Positions 23,303 through 36,455 of a stretch of 64,000 nt of DNA are shown piece after piece. A program made the position numbers and the translations under genes. This DNA is from Congeria kusceri (Eukaryota; Mollusca; Bivalvia; Myida; Dreissenidae): NCBI GenBank assembly GCA_027627225.1, contig CM051029.1:9089715-9153714 (forward strand), given 5' to 3'. Numbering within the stretch: the first letter of the stretch is position 1; each line of letters begins with the position of its first letter. A model generated the notes under the pieces. The model ran no database searches. It saw only the letters and a list, made by a program, of their open reading frames with translations, and was not told the DNA's origin.

Positions 23303-23422
23303 CTTCTTACTGATCCCGCACGGTGTGATACAGGGTAGTCAATGTATATTTCGCTCGAGATACGCTCTCGTCCAATATTAATGTACTGACCCTGCATCAC
23401 ACCGTACAGGGTCAGTAAGAAG
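23303..23422. repeat. Foldback (inverted-repeat) element
   Basis: The left arm CTTCTTACTGATCCCGCACG, continuing GTGTGATACAGGGTAGTCA, is matched by the reverse complement of the right arm (CTTCTTACTGACCCTGTACG ...) at about 34 of 39 positions, with a ~40-bp spacer. It would form a long hairpin; MITE-like. Confidence 0.7.
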
Positions 23423-23572
23423 TCATGTAACTAGTAATATTTGTGACATGACGTCATTGTCGCGCGCTATGGACATTCGTAACAAAGCAAGTCCGAGATT
23501 GGGATAAACAATAGTATTGGTGTCAGGTACATTAGTTATATTAATATATGTATTATGTATAAGACATTGATG

Positions 23573-24488
23573 TATAGAAAATAACAGGCTACTTTCTGGT
23601 CTTGTGTAATATATCAAGCGAGGCTTAGAATAATATATCGTCGAGGCTTGCCGAATTGTTTTAGAAATAGCACCAAACGCGCTGATGTTATTATATTTAA
23701 ACACTAAGAGCAGCTCTGATTTTGCTGAGCCGGCTTTTACACGTTCACGTTCATTTATATATGGATTTCTTAAAGTTGCCTATTATATATTATATTATTA
23801 TTATCATATTATTAACACTTCGTAATGATACATTAGTTGTTTTTACTATCAATACATATATGTCACCGAATTGTTTTTAGACGCCAGTTTGGAGCTGTAT
23901 ATTGACATTGACATTTTTAAGTTCGTGTCAGTATTGACATTAGCGTGTTCAATGTTTGGTAAATGCACACTGAAATTGATTGCAACGATCATTTTCATCG
24001 GAGAACACACGAATTGTTTGAAGACGCCATTTTGAAGTTGTGTATTGAAAATGACATCTACAATATCGTGTCAATATTGACTATAGATGTTCATTTTTGG
24101 TAAAATTATTTTAGGCTCAACATAAACCGATTCAGTGTAGTGAATATAGTGAATTTATTTGAATGTTATTACAATAATTGTATATGAATTATTTATTGTT
24201 CTATTGATGACGTCTTAACACTAACAAAGTGCGCGTTTATGTAAATATTAAACAAAACGTGTTTGTGATTTACGACGATTAAACATAACACACTGTATAC
24301 GTTCTTAATATCATATTGTTTCATTTGTTGAATCTGATTTATTTTCACTGAAACTGTTGACTGTATAATTGATTCCGAATAATATGCGTAAATCCGATCA
24401 TTGAATGACATAAATGCTAGCGACCTGATATACAATATATATGGCAGTTTTAAATCAGGCCGATTTCAGCATAGTGGTATGTTAAATA
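23573..24488. repeat. Dispersed repeat, copy 2
   Basis: The same ordered landmarks as 12064-12488, but longer. An internal segment ('ttgaagttgtgtattgaaaatgacat', split across two similar passages near 23890 and 24030) appears duplicated. The CRE palindrome of copy 1 is altered here (tgatgacgtctt). Confidence 0.6.
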
Positions 24489-25024
24489 GAGAATTTATGG
24501 ATGGTGACTTTTGATATCATGTGTTATCAGGCGAGTCCTACATGGCATAGGGAAAGGCGAAGCTTTTCTTTTCGTTATGTCACTTTTCTGCAAATGTTGT
24601 TTTCATTAAAAAATCGCAAACATTTAGCATTTAACAGCACAACACAATTAGGCAAATTAGACAGCCTGGTGACGTCTACTTGTGTCGATGCTTAGAAAAT
24701 TAGTTATAGATAATTCATCAACAGTAACATTTTAACACACATTTTATATATACACACAAAATGAAGCGAGAAAGTGTTACCCATTGTAATATTGAACACA
24801 GTATAAATACATTTACATCAGTTTATTTATTAACAAACACAATAAGTAAACTTCAAAAGTTTATGTGTGTTATGTGAACATTCAACAACGTAGATCTAAC
24901 AAACAAAAGCTGATTTCAAAGTAAAACAAATAATCATTGGATTTATTATCAAATGCGTCGTAGATCAACATTTCCATCAGTACATAATGCGTTAAATGTT
25001 GATGTTGACGATTGCTCTGAAAAA

Positions 25025-25300
25025 CTATCCCCCACGTGTGATGTCAAAGTAGGTGGGGAACGCAACTGCAGCATTCAGGGATGCAGCCTGCTGTGATGGT
25101 GATGTGGGCTCGCATGGTGTATTGTGTGCTGCAAAATATTCGTAGGACAACGACGTGTACAAGAAAGCGTCGGTATCATGTGCTTCCTGGTAGTCAGCAG
25201 TTGGTGAGTGTCCTGGTAATACCAGTTTGAGACTTAAGGGCACGTTATCCTTGGACTTCGACTTTCTTATTCAATAAAAATTTAAGAGCCAAATATTTTA
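25025..25300 (-). other. Unrecognised possible terminal coding exon
   Basis: An open minus-strand frame of ~80 codons ends in a stop and reads like coding sequence (KSKSKDNVPLSLKLVLPGHS ... YTSLSYEYFAAHNTPCEPTS ... FPTYFDITRGG). Base composition is more GC-rich than the surroundings. There is no recognisable domain, no clear acceptor and no partner exon. It could be the 3' end of a gene or of a mobile element. Confidence 0.3.
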
Positions 25301-25471
25301 ATATTTATATAATAAATCATGTATGCACATATGTTGTTTTATTCATGCAATTGTAAGTTGTTTTCAAAAGGTGACTGAATTTCTTTAATACTTTCAGGTT
25401 TACAACCAGTGAAAGCAACGAATTGACGTGTGAAAGTTGTTGCAAAAGCACATTTAATGATGTTAAATTTT

Positions 25472-25731
25472 AGACATTTTCTAGTCGACATGTCTTACTG
25501 TACTGATAAGCAGATTATCTTTCTATGAGTTCCAAACTGCATTTAACCATTAATTTTCTTTTAATTGAATAATTTATTGCTGACCATCATATATATATAT
25601 TGAGACACTTTCTAGTGGACATGTCTTACTGTATTGATAAGCAGATTATCTTTCTATGAGTTCCAAACTGCATTTAACCATTAATTTTCTTTTAATTGAA
25701 TAATTTATTGCTGACCATCTTATATATATTT
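25472..25731. repeat. 131-bp tandem duplication
   Basis: Two near-identical copies (25472-25602 and 25603-25731) of a segment containing 'ctagt(c/g)gacatgtcttactgt' and 'aagcagattatctttctatg'. Only a few substitutions separate them, so the duplication is recent. Confidence 0.85.
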
Positions 25732-27180
25732 TTTCAATTCCATATGGTTGTGCATCATTTCCCTTATTTTCTTTTGCAAATTCATTTTCACTAAAGCCTA
25801 TTGTTTTTTTTGTTAAAGCCATATCTTTGTTTACTTTTACCTTTCATTTAAAAAAAAGTGATTGTTAAATTGTTACATGGCTAGATGTTTTTGATTTCTT
25901 ATGATTAGAATATTTAAATTTAAGTGTGTATTTAAAATAACTGTTCTTTATAGCATTTTTCTAATACATTTCATTTGTATGGAAGTGACACAAACATATG
26001 ATTTTAGTAGTTATTTTTTCAAGACTTACACTTACACTGTACTGTAACAACAACAATGGTTTCCCTAAACCAATGTGATTGTGTATAGGTAGTGACTTAT
26101 AATTAGCTACTTACAGTTCTTTTTAATTGTTAATACAATTTATGGTCTGAGTGACTTGGTTTCATATTATTCGCCATTTGTTCTGCATAGATAAAATAAA
26201 CAGGCACACAATGTCACCAAATTCGTTCATGAATTTCAATTTTTGTAATATCTGATTGTATATGTTTCAGCTTTTAAAAATATCACCTTTTTAAGATTTT
26301 ATTGAGAGGTGTTCAGTGCTGTAGATGCGTGTATTTGCATGATGCTTATTTGTCGCAAAAAAGTATTTATTGATAATTTTTTAATGTTTTGTGAATTAAA
26401 ATGTTTGGTTGTATAGACATATTCGTTGTTTACATTTTAACCACGTAAGCGACATTCCATGCCTCCAAAAAGTAGTTCCGAGAAGTGGGCGGGACTAAAG
26501 CGTCATTACACGTGCCACAGTAGCATGATTTTCGTTAATGTGGGCGGAGCTAAAAAGGGTTTTCAGTCACATGATATTACAGAAAGTGGGCGGAGTTCAT
26601 CTGTGTTATCGGTCAGTGGTATAATAACGCTTAAAAATATAGTATCATCGTCATCGACGTTAAAGGGATTGTCAACCGGATAATGAATTTTTATGCACAG
26701 CCCAGGTGCTCAACGTATATCGGCATAAAAGTTCATAAAATGACATAATTATATACGATAACAACTATTTGACCCCTAAAAATAAGCATTTGTGTGTTAC
26801 AAATTCACGTTGCGAATCTCATTCGTACAGTGGGCATTTCATTTTAAAAATACCGCGGATTTTCCGTTTTAACAATAAACAAGTCATGTAATATTTCCGC
26901 GCAAAAAATAAACACACCAAATGTTAAAGACATTTCGTGTCATAGTTTTCCATAAAAGGACTTTGTTTTCTATGCATAATTTTTGCACGGAGAAATCCTG
27001 TCATTGTGGTCAGTAATGTATTTTTATGTCATGTGTCGTCTAATAAACCTATGCTAGTGTGATATCAATATTGAATAAAGACATTGAGAAAACACAGGCA
27101 ATTATAAACAAATTAATACATATGTTACGATAAATAGTAACATTTTTGTACGTAAAACATCCCCATTATTGCTCCTAACA
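25732..27180. other. Non-coding stretch with three GTGGGCGG boxes
   Basis: AT-rich. Three copies of GTGGGCGG(A/G) lie at 26485, 26540 and 26586 in an otherwise GC-poor context, followed by 'aaagggattgtcaaccggat'. No supported gene. Confidence 0.4.
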
Positions 27181-27258
27181 TGTTATTATCGAAAAGTGCC
27201 CCGCCATAGCGTTGCAGATTATGATAATTGCCCTGCCGATCTTTCGCACGCGCGCCTC

Positions 27259-27351
27259 TGACGTCACTTCATGAAAAAGATGGCTGAGAACGTGAAACTC
27301 AAAACTTTGAGACAGCTTTATCGCAGTCTCAAACACCTATACGAAGCTTAA
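27259..27351 (+). promoter_or_regulatory. Candidate promoter-like element: CRE plus YY1-like site over a 23-codon frame
   Basis: A perfect CRE (TGACGTCA, 27259-27266) is followed 11 bases later by AAGATGGC (27278-27285), the YY1-type motif often found at metazoan start codons. The embedded ATG opens MAENVKLKTLRQLYRSLKHL then YEA and stops at 27351. The stretch is locally CpG-rich ('cgcacgcgcgcc'). It could be a promoter with an upstream reading frame or a piece of a dispersed element. Confidence 0.3.
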
Positions 27352-28259
27352 CATGTCGGACACTGCTGTACACTGGATAGAACATATCGCAACAAAACAA
27401 AAATAAAAAGTAAAGAGAGGCAAAAATACCTGTGGCATCAAGAAGTTCTGTTATTTCGCCGATAGAGCCAACAAGCACCAAACACTAGCAATACTTTAGC
27501 ATTAGAGGTGCTTTGCTAGTAAGACTAAATCCACATCGTGAATGCTCCTGGACGAGCCTACAGTCCCACCACTTTTACATTACAATTTCTAGGCTGGAAG
27601 TTTAACAGGGCCTGTAGAATTTTTTTATTTATTAACACAACATGTGAAGACATTTACACGCTTTCAACCCGACCCTGGACACATCAGTTTTTTTAACACA
27701 GATCTTATAATAAATCCACACTAATGCGTTATAGATTAGGATACATCCAAATTTCCACTCCACACGAAAAAAGAATAGCAATCTAACTCTCTAGATCTGT
27801 TGAAACAAATGTCATCACTTGTGATGACGTGTACAATCTACATGTCATTGAAAGTACCCACACGGGCGTATCTAAGCCATTTTGAATTTCTTGGGCATTA
27901 CTTGTCCTACACAGAAATAACATTGGAATACAAATCTACAAATGAATTTTTCCTTTTGTAAAACGATTTATGTTTAACTGAGAGGTAGGTTTATCGAAAT
28001 GCACCATTAATTAGATATACATGTATTGCAAATGTAGATTTGTCAGGGTAAAATTAAATACATGTTACACAAACGTTCACCCATGTTGCGTCATGAAAAT
28101 TGTACGTGGTCGCTTCCAAGAAAAAAAAATGCGTACTAAAAATACTATTACATGTACATGTACTGTTGTAAGTTAAGATGGAAAATATGACAATATTTCA
28201 TCATTGTTCAAGTAATGTAATGTATCAGGAATATTGTTAAATCAATATAATGCACCAAT

Positions 28260-29110
28260 GTCGGTATTTTACGATTTGTTGAGAACTACCAGGGATTTCG
28301 CTATTCGATATAGTTTTTTAAACTGCTGAAGCTTCTTCTATAGTAATATAAACTTCAATTGATTTTTGGCTTAATTTTAGACAATTTATTCCATTAACAA
28401 ATTTGTTAAAATCTTCAATACTACATTCATATTCCTGCTTATAAAGTGACAATAAGTGACAGATAATATGTAGCTATTGTTTCAAGGATATGTTTTTGGT
28501 CAGTTATTTCATTACCCTCTTTATTTTTTAATTTATAAATTGTTTTGTTATTGCATTGTTGTTTTATCTAAGCCACACACATATTTCGAAGGTTTTTCAC
28601 CTGCCAAAATCCATTGAACATTTGATCTTATCATACAGCCTTTTAATTGTGTGTTCTGAAAATCAAGTATTTCTAGTTTGAAATGTTATGATTCTTCAAT
28701 ATTGTCATCTGATAAATATTTTTCTATTTGTTTTATTTTATTTAATCTAGTGCTTTCCTGAAGTTTAGTTTGCTTATTATGTTTCCAAAGGCCTGGTTTA
28801 TGAGTAAAAGTGCTAAATGTTATTATAATGTAATATAATCGAGTTAAAAATGTATGATGTAATTAAAAATAGATCAAGTCTATCTTGTTGAATTGGATTT
28901 TTTCTACGCCAAGTTTAACTTCTTTTTGTTGAGTAATGTTCTCTGAAGGGATCTTCAAGATTATGGCAATTTATAAGTTCTAAGACTTTGTTTCGAGCCG
29001 TGGGTTATTAATATGTTTATAATGTAAATAATCTAATTTGGGATATATAACTATATTAAAATCATCGCATATGATTCAAGACTCATTATCAAATATTTAA
29101 ATAGTCTTAA
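28260..29110 (-). pseudogene. Decayed non-LTR (LINE) retrotransposon: endonuclease end, linker and RT start
   Basis: Read on the minus strand with several stops and frameshifts: DDFNIVIYPKLDYLHYKHIN, then TWRRKNPIQQDRLDLFLIT (the end of the APE-type endonuclease, TWRRxNPxxQxRLDxxLI), then SNVQWILAGEKPSKYVCGLD and GNEITDQKHILET (the conserved linker GEKPxKYFxxLE ... ITDQKxIL), then ITIEEAS and SEIPGS (RT start, xTxEEAxxA...KSPGSDG). The order matches an L1-like LINE. It is clearly dead. Confidence 0.65.
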
Positions 29111-29215
29111 AGATATCAGTAACAAAAGAAGGTGTATCAAATACGGCCCATATAAAGTAAACAAAGTAAAGCGATAGTCACACAGATATTGAGTGCAAGA
29201 AAGTTGCCATGTTTG

Positions 29216-29440
29216 TCATATAAAGAGCTGCATATATATATATTCTGTAGTCGGTGCATCTTGAAATAAAAATCCCCGTTCCCCTAGAATTTGCTGAACC
29301 ATAGCTTTAAACACATGCATATCCCCATTCAGAATAATAGCGTCACATATATCAGGGGTGAAATGTGTGCCTTGCAGCAGGCAATAATGTGACATGTGCT
29401 GCAAAATTGGGTCATATGGATGCAAAATCACATTTTCAGT
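29216..29440 (-). other. Unrecognised possible coding fragment
   Basis: An open minus-strand frame of ~72 codons (HPYDPILQHMSHYCLLQGTH ... NGDMHVFKAMVQQILGERGF) with protein-like composition. It ends in a stop at 29216. No known domain, no clear splice sites. It lies upstream of the dead LINE on the same strand but does not match its endonuclease. Confidence 0.3.
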
Positions 29441-32400
29441 TTTTTACATGTTCATGTAGTACTATCTTTAAGAAATAAAAGACTGAGACTGAAATTATGC
29501 TTCTATCATTTTTATTTTTAGAGATATTGCCAGAAACGTAATACCACAGTATAATTCAAAATGTTAAATTTTGTGCAAAAATATGAACAAAAAAGCACAC
29601 TTTATATATTGATATACAAACAATACACAATGACAACACTATTATCAAAGACTATACTACAGTTGTATACAATACATATTTATTTTTCATTTTTCATCAC
29701 ATTGTCACAAAAAATGTTTCAAAACACAGTTTCTACGGTAACCAAATTAGAAAATTAGTTATTAAGATTAAAAACTGAGTGCACATTACCAATTTCAATT
29801 ATTTTATCAAATTCTTGGTGAACACATTGCTTTTGAATATTAGCATCTTATTTGGAAGCGTATAAAAGTATAATTTTTTGGTGATAATTGCACTGCCATG
29901 AAATTTCTTTTAAAACTTGTTGGAATCAATTTACGTGTATGTATGTTTAAGAATAACAAACTGTGTTACTTATATGATATCCATAATATTTGTTTCTTTT
30001 GGCCAATATACTTCTTTTTAATGTGCACACTACAGCTGATGCATAGAAGATTCGTTTCATCAAATGTACACATTGTTAAAGACAGGAACTGTCTCCATAT
30101 CAACAGCATTTTAGACACTATTATTGTTTGATTGAATATTAAACCCATGAACACAATTAATACTATAATTTTTGTGTTATTTACATCCTTACACGTACCG
30201 TAGGTTAAACGATCAAACAAAAAATTACTAGTATCATTTATTCAAACTTGACAACACTAGAACAATTACCCATAACAAAATACATACATATTTTAGTTTG
30301 TAAGGAAACACGGTAAATAAATATTCCTCGTTTTAAAAAAACACTAAAATAAAACTTATCATATTTAAGAATACTTATGTTTTGTCCACATTAAAACAAG
30401 ATACATGTAATAGAGTATACTAAGATACTGGTAAATGTACTGGGCCATAATTCAAACATGTCTTAATGGAAATCTTAAATAGTACTTATGTGTTATACAT
30501 GTGTTAATTATTTCTGTTTACACAATTGTAGAATACTAAACAACTAAGCAATGTTTACTAGTTTAAAATATTTAAGTATAAACATACTTATTCTTGAAAC
30601 ATCCATAAACTTAAGGAATTTTGTGATTTAAAAAAACTTAGGTTTTCCATATAGAGCTTTGTATATAGGGCCCTGATCAACTTAAAACAAAGTTTAGAGC
30701 TTTTGTTATATTTAAAACATATGGAAAAACGCATTCCTTTTGTCCAGTTATGATAAAACATTATTGAATTTGTACACATTAAAACATTCAACACGTTCAT
30801 TTGTGTCTTCGATGACCCCATTTAGGAACTAGAGGTAATTGACAGGTTAGCAATAGTTGTACGACAAAACTGTCAGATTTCATCATGGAGATACCACAGT
30901 GTTTCTAAGGACAAACGGTGAAACCTTGTCCAAGTATTTGGTTCGCCATTGCATCAGTCTGAAGGTTGACACCTAGCCTCCCTACATTTTACTTTTACCT
31001 CGCGACCATCAGGAAGCTTTCAACGCGAGGTGCATCTACATTCTACTGAAGTAACTTGATGTGGCATGTTATGGTCTTTCCGGCACGACTTCATGACTGT
31101 TGTGGTTGTGTCCTGTATAAATAGTACAGTATAGGTATTTTGTGTAAACAATAATCCATCATGTTTTTTTTGTAATTATAGGTCGTAAATTTAAACTTAA
31201 TATAATTAAAGTTAATGTAATGTCATTCATTAACTATCAAGTCCTTAATAGATGTGTTTTTTAATTAAAATGTACATATACTAGGGATTTCTTGTGGCAT
31301 TCATCATGAGATTAATCTCTGAAGCTCTGTATGGTATCTGTAATTTGGTAACATGATAACATGATTAATAATACCTCCACGGTTACTGCATCCATATGTC
31401 GCTATTTGTTTTCCCACAGCAAAACGTGCCAGTCATTTGATAACTTCATGTGGCCTGCCAGCATCAAGGAGTGTTTTCCTTCAACATATAAAGTTAAAAT
31501 ATCAATTTTTAGATAGAGTATCCAACAAATGAATATATTCTGTTAAATACATTAGGCTTTGGAGCTGTTTTTTACACAATGTGGAAAATGTGCATATTCA
31601 GTTCTGGGAAACTATTAGTCACTCATGTTTCCATGTTAATAAAATTAAATCGCCCAGTGTCAAATAAAATAACATGTGAATGGTATATGAATTATGTATA
31701 AGCATTATTCTGTCCATCACTGTTGTTGAAGCGAAATTGAGCATACTTCTCACCAAGACAATAGTATGTAAGGTTATGGCATAGGAAGCTTATAGCTGGG
31801 TTAGCCCCTTTTCCTAACGCCAAGCCTGTATATGCAAGATAAAATACTTGCTTCTCTAAAAAAACAAATAAAACTAATATAGGTTTTGCTGTTTCTGGTG
31901 GATTCAGCCAACCTAACAGTTTTATGAGCAGTTAAAATTACATTAACCTTATTTCTAAACACATCACATATCACAATTGTGTACAACTTCCACCATAAGT
32001 TTTGAAAAATATATTTGATGACAAAATTGCAACAACAAAAAATAATAAAAAGTCCGTTTATTTTAATGCATTCATATAATGATTAAATATTATTTCAAGT
32101 AGTAAAGACATGTGTATTGTCATATATTTTGGTTGGTCAAATGACATTACAGTTATAAATCAATGAGGCCATGCCTTAAATTCATTCAATGCTCTTAAAA
32201 AACAATCGGCCTATAATATAAGAAACAGCGCAACTGTCTGGGCTTCTCAGAAGAATACAACTTTTTTTTTTTGTTTAAGTGTACGCAGTCAAGTTTCTTT
32301 ACCAATTGTTATTGATAATACTGATTGTTAGAAATGTTTATTGGTTTCATTGGCAAATTTCAAAATTACTCATGCAAAAACATAAAACATAATTTTAAAG

Positions 32401-34229
32401 TGGGATCAATTCTCAGGCATGAGTTCAACATATAAAGTGGACGAAACCACAAGCCTAATGAAAAAATAATGCAAAACACATAAAAATGTTTTGAAGACTT
32501 CCATTAACATTTACTGGCATAATTTTGTTCGCATTTAAAAAAAATAAAAATAGTGAAAGCTTTTGCAAGCTTTTTTTATAAAAGCTAGTTCACTTATTAT
32601 ATGTATGTGACTGTTTAACGTTATTTTATAAAGAAGTTACAATTTGAAATTGCCCCCAATTGAATATGTTTTATCACAAAATTACTTCCGGGTCAAACCC
32701 TGCTGATAATTTTAACAAGGAAAAGGCAAATAATTGGATAGATAAACAATGACAATAACAGGAATGCCATACGTACCTGCTGGAATTGGTTTTCCATGTA
32801 TAAAGTCCAACAATACAGCTTTTATGTTAAAACTAACCGAAAAACAAGGACATTTTGGATACCAAAAAGACATTGTTTACACAAAATCGCGACTAGTGAC
32901 ACCTTCCGCTCGAGGAAAATTACCTTAATAAACTGGTTACAAAACAGTAACACTTATTGATTTTAAAATATTTACGGGCTAAAGATATTAGGTTTACTAC
33001 TTATGACATTTACTATCGAAATTACTGCATATTAATGACACGCACGCATACATTTAACAAGGAAATAATTGGAGAAAATCATGTATAAATTTTAATATCG
33101 TTTTTTCTCGATAACGTCATTACTCATTTTCGCTAACCGCATCACATATAAACATTTAACTCATTTAATTAATTAAACACCTTACATATCTTTAACTTCC
33201 TATTTAGACCCCTGCAGTTTAAAGAATCAATGTTAACCTTGCTAGTCATGTGAAAAAAAAAGATCAATGCAGTAAATTTTCATTCTCCATGACAGCAACT
33301 TGCAACATAAACTAGAAGAGAAATACTTCTGGAATGATTATATCAAGACAAATTATTGAAAAGAACAGTGAACACAAAAAAAGAAACAGAAAACATATGG
33401 CTACAACAATATATTTCTTAGTATTCATGTGAATATTATTGAATGATTTTTTTTTAATTCTGAGCAAATTAAGAATTAAACAATGTACAGTAAATAGGAT
33501 TTTGTGTGGCAATGGAAATGTTGTTGTACACACAATTTCAAATGTTAAAGCAAATACGATGTGGGGGAATATAATTAACTGACTACTGTTATTACCATAA
33601 AATCAGCTCATCATTATACAAGTACAAGTCGAAGAGTAATAAATGCACCCAAGTATTGTTAACTTTATTTATCAACAACAGTTAAAACTAAGTGTAACTA
33701 AGTGTATCTGGATAAGATATTATGATATGAAAGTATAATTTGTTGTTTTAAACCACCATATGTTATTTTTAATTAGTTGCTCACATTAAAAATAAAAAAG
33801 AGCATATAAACTGACAATGCAGTTTTGTTTTATACATCGGATTTAATTTAACTGAAAAACAGAGCATTACATTTTTAAAAGATAACATATATAAGTCAGA
33901 GGTTCAATTTACTTATAAGTATAAAATGATAATATTTCAAAGAAAATAGGCATGAATCTAATTGTGTGGTAAGCTGTGCTTTTAACCAAGACTTTTAAAT
34001 GAAGTGAAAATTAAAAAAAATACACATCATGTAGTGTTTATCATTAATACAATAAAAATACAGTATACATATCTACATATATATATATAGATGAATGCTG
34101 AGTAACAATTGTTGTCATTTATTTGGCAATTTCCTGTAAAGCAGACAAGAGATGAGCAAAAATCTCTGACAAAATAAAACAACCAACAACACCAACAAAA
34201 AACCCACTGCACGTAAATGCTTCGATTAA
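29441..34229. other. Long AT-rich stretch without a supported gene
   Basis: No frame has domain or splice support. A minus-strand stretch at about 30930-31110 reads VMKSCRKDHNMPHQVTSVEC, then RCTSR, stop, KLPDGREVKVKCREARCQPS and another stop after D. It is cysteine-rich and may be a decayed exon. The rest shows nothing recognisable. Confidence 0.4.
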
Positions 34230-35045
34230 ACAAGAGGATCAAAAGGCCCTAGGTCGCTCACCTGAGCGGATAAGGAACTAAATTGTTCTGAGCAAGTTTT
34301 GTAATGATTGGTATGTAACATTAATGTGGCCGCGATAATGTTTTTGTTCAAATTTGCAATGGTGACCTATTTTGTTTACTCAACATGACCCAGTTCGAAC
34401 TTGCCCTAATATATCATTCGAACACATATTATGAGCAATTTTCAAAAAGATTTGGCAAAACTAGAGTTTTTATATTTCTATTATATTTGACATAGGTACC
34501 TATTTTTTGACCACACATGAGCCATTTTCGAACTCCGCCGACATACCATTGGAAAAAAAAGATCTGGGCAAGTTTCATGAAGATTGGGCGATAAATGTGG
34601 CGTTTAGGGTGTTCAAAAGCTTGTATAAGTTTTCATTATACCAATTTAAGGACAACTGCCTCGCCCCATGACGGCCATGTTTTTCAGCAGAGTGAGCAGA
34701 GTGAAACCATTATCGAACTAAGCCAAGATATCATAAGAACAAAGGTTCTGAGCAAGTTTCATGTTGATTTGCTAAATATGAGATTACTAGAATGTTCACA
34801 AGCCTTTTTAATAACCATACGACCATGCTTTTCAATGGAGCGGAACTTTTTTCCAAAACTTAGCCAAGATGTCATAAGAACAAAGTTTCTGAGCAAGTTT
34901 CATGTTGATTGGGCAAAAAATGTGACTTCCTGAGTGTCAAGAAGCTTTCCCTACAGCCACATACGGAAATTGTCCCGGCCTCTGGCGGCCATGTTTTTCA
35001 ACGGAGCGGAGCCATTTTCAAACTCGGTCGAGATTTCAACACTAT
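34230..35045. repeat. Degenerate ~160-bp tandem repeat block
   Basis: About five units with 'gcggccatgtttttcaac(g/c)', 'gagc-gagccattttcgaact', 'gagatatcat-agaacaaa', 'gagcaagtttcatg-agattggg' and 'aaatgtg(g/a)c'. The repeated peptides in the plus frame at 34595-34933 (SKFHVD twice) follow from the DNA repeat. Confidence 0.65.
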
Positions 35046-35999
35046 CTTAAAATTAAACTTCCGCATTTAATAAGTGCGCTCATTAAACAAAGTCAATATG
35101 TTTGTAATATGATATGAACACATTTACATAAACAGCCTAGCATAACAATAATTGAATGAGATGTTTAATTATCGTATTTCATTCATATTCATTGATCCAT
35201 TCAGGTACTGTTTTACACATGCACATTTAATGTCGTTTCATGCTGTTTTAAATTAGAGCATGTAATGGTTTAACGGCTAATCGAATATGCATCGGCCATG
35301 AAAACTTTAATATTGGTTTTGCAAGTGGTCATTGATTCGGGAAAATGGGGAAACAATGAATTTGAGGGATTATGGGCATTAGACGGATTAATTTTAGCAA
35401 ACATATTGTTCGATTAAAATGTCGAGACACTGACGAACTTAATCCGCGTTATTTAACGCTAGAATATGTGTGTGTTAATACATAGCATAAAATGTCAAAT
35501 TATTTAAATACAAAGCGTTCTCATCAAAAATACCCTCATATAAATCATTATATGTTTAAGATTGCTTCATTAATTATTTTATTTAATAAGACAAATAAGT
35601 AAATGAAAAATAACTTACCAAATCATCCATTAGGGTTAGGGATTTTGTTCCGGGATTAACACCTTAAGAATCCCTAAAAATAATCAAAATTGACCCAATT
35701 TGTAAAGATTAATATCTTTTCATCCGCATTCATCCAAATTCATCCAAAATCATCTCGTTCTAGCGGTGGTAAGGGGTGAATTTCGCAATTCAGCCCTTAG
35801 AATAGGTTATTAGGGAAAAAATCTCTACGCATGCGCAGTCGCTCTAAGGGTTGAATTTTGATAAAGAGGTGGAGCTTAGTCATGAAACCATTAAGGAGGC
35901 GGGGCCTAGGTTTTTTTTTGACAATACATATTTAATTGGATAAGCTGGAAAGGCGGGGCCTAAGATAGAAGCCAATGAAAAGCCGAGAATTAAACAGGT

Positions 36000-36189
36000 G
36001 CATATTTATTTATTTATTTTTTATTTATTTATCTATTTATTTAGTCATTCATTTATTTATTTATTTATTAATTAATTAATTAATTAATTTATTTATTTAT
36101 TTATTTATTAATTTTTATTTTTTTTATTTTTTTTTTTTTATTTATTTATTTATTTATTCATTTATTTATTTACTTATTTTTGTATTTGT

Positions 36190-36256
<67 letters not shown>

Positions 36257-36376
36257 TTCATGTATTTATTTATTTATTTATTTATTTATTTATTAATTAA
36301 TTTATTTATGAATGAATTAATTAATTAATTAATTAATTAATTAATTTATTTATTTATTTATTTATTTATTATTTGT

Positions 36377-36455
<79 letters not shown>

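Noticed and set aside
34595..34933. 112-codon plus-strand frame with internal repeats
   Set aside because: The repeated peptide follows from the ~160-bp DNA tandem repeat, which also occurs without open frames.
35631..35642. TTAGGGTTAGGG, telomere-like
   Set aside because: Only two units, and it overlaps the end of the candidate TIR element; not a telomere or an interstitial telomeric array.
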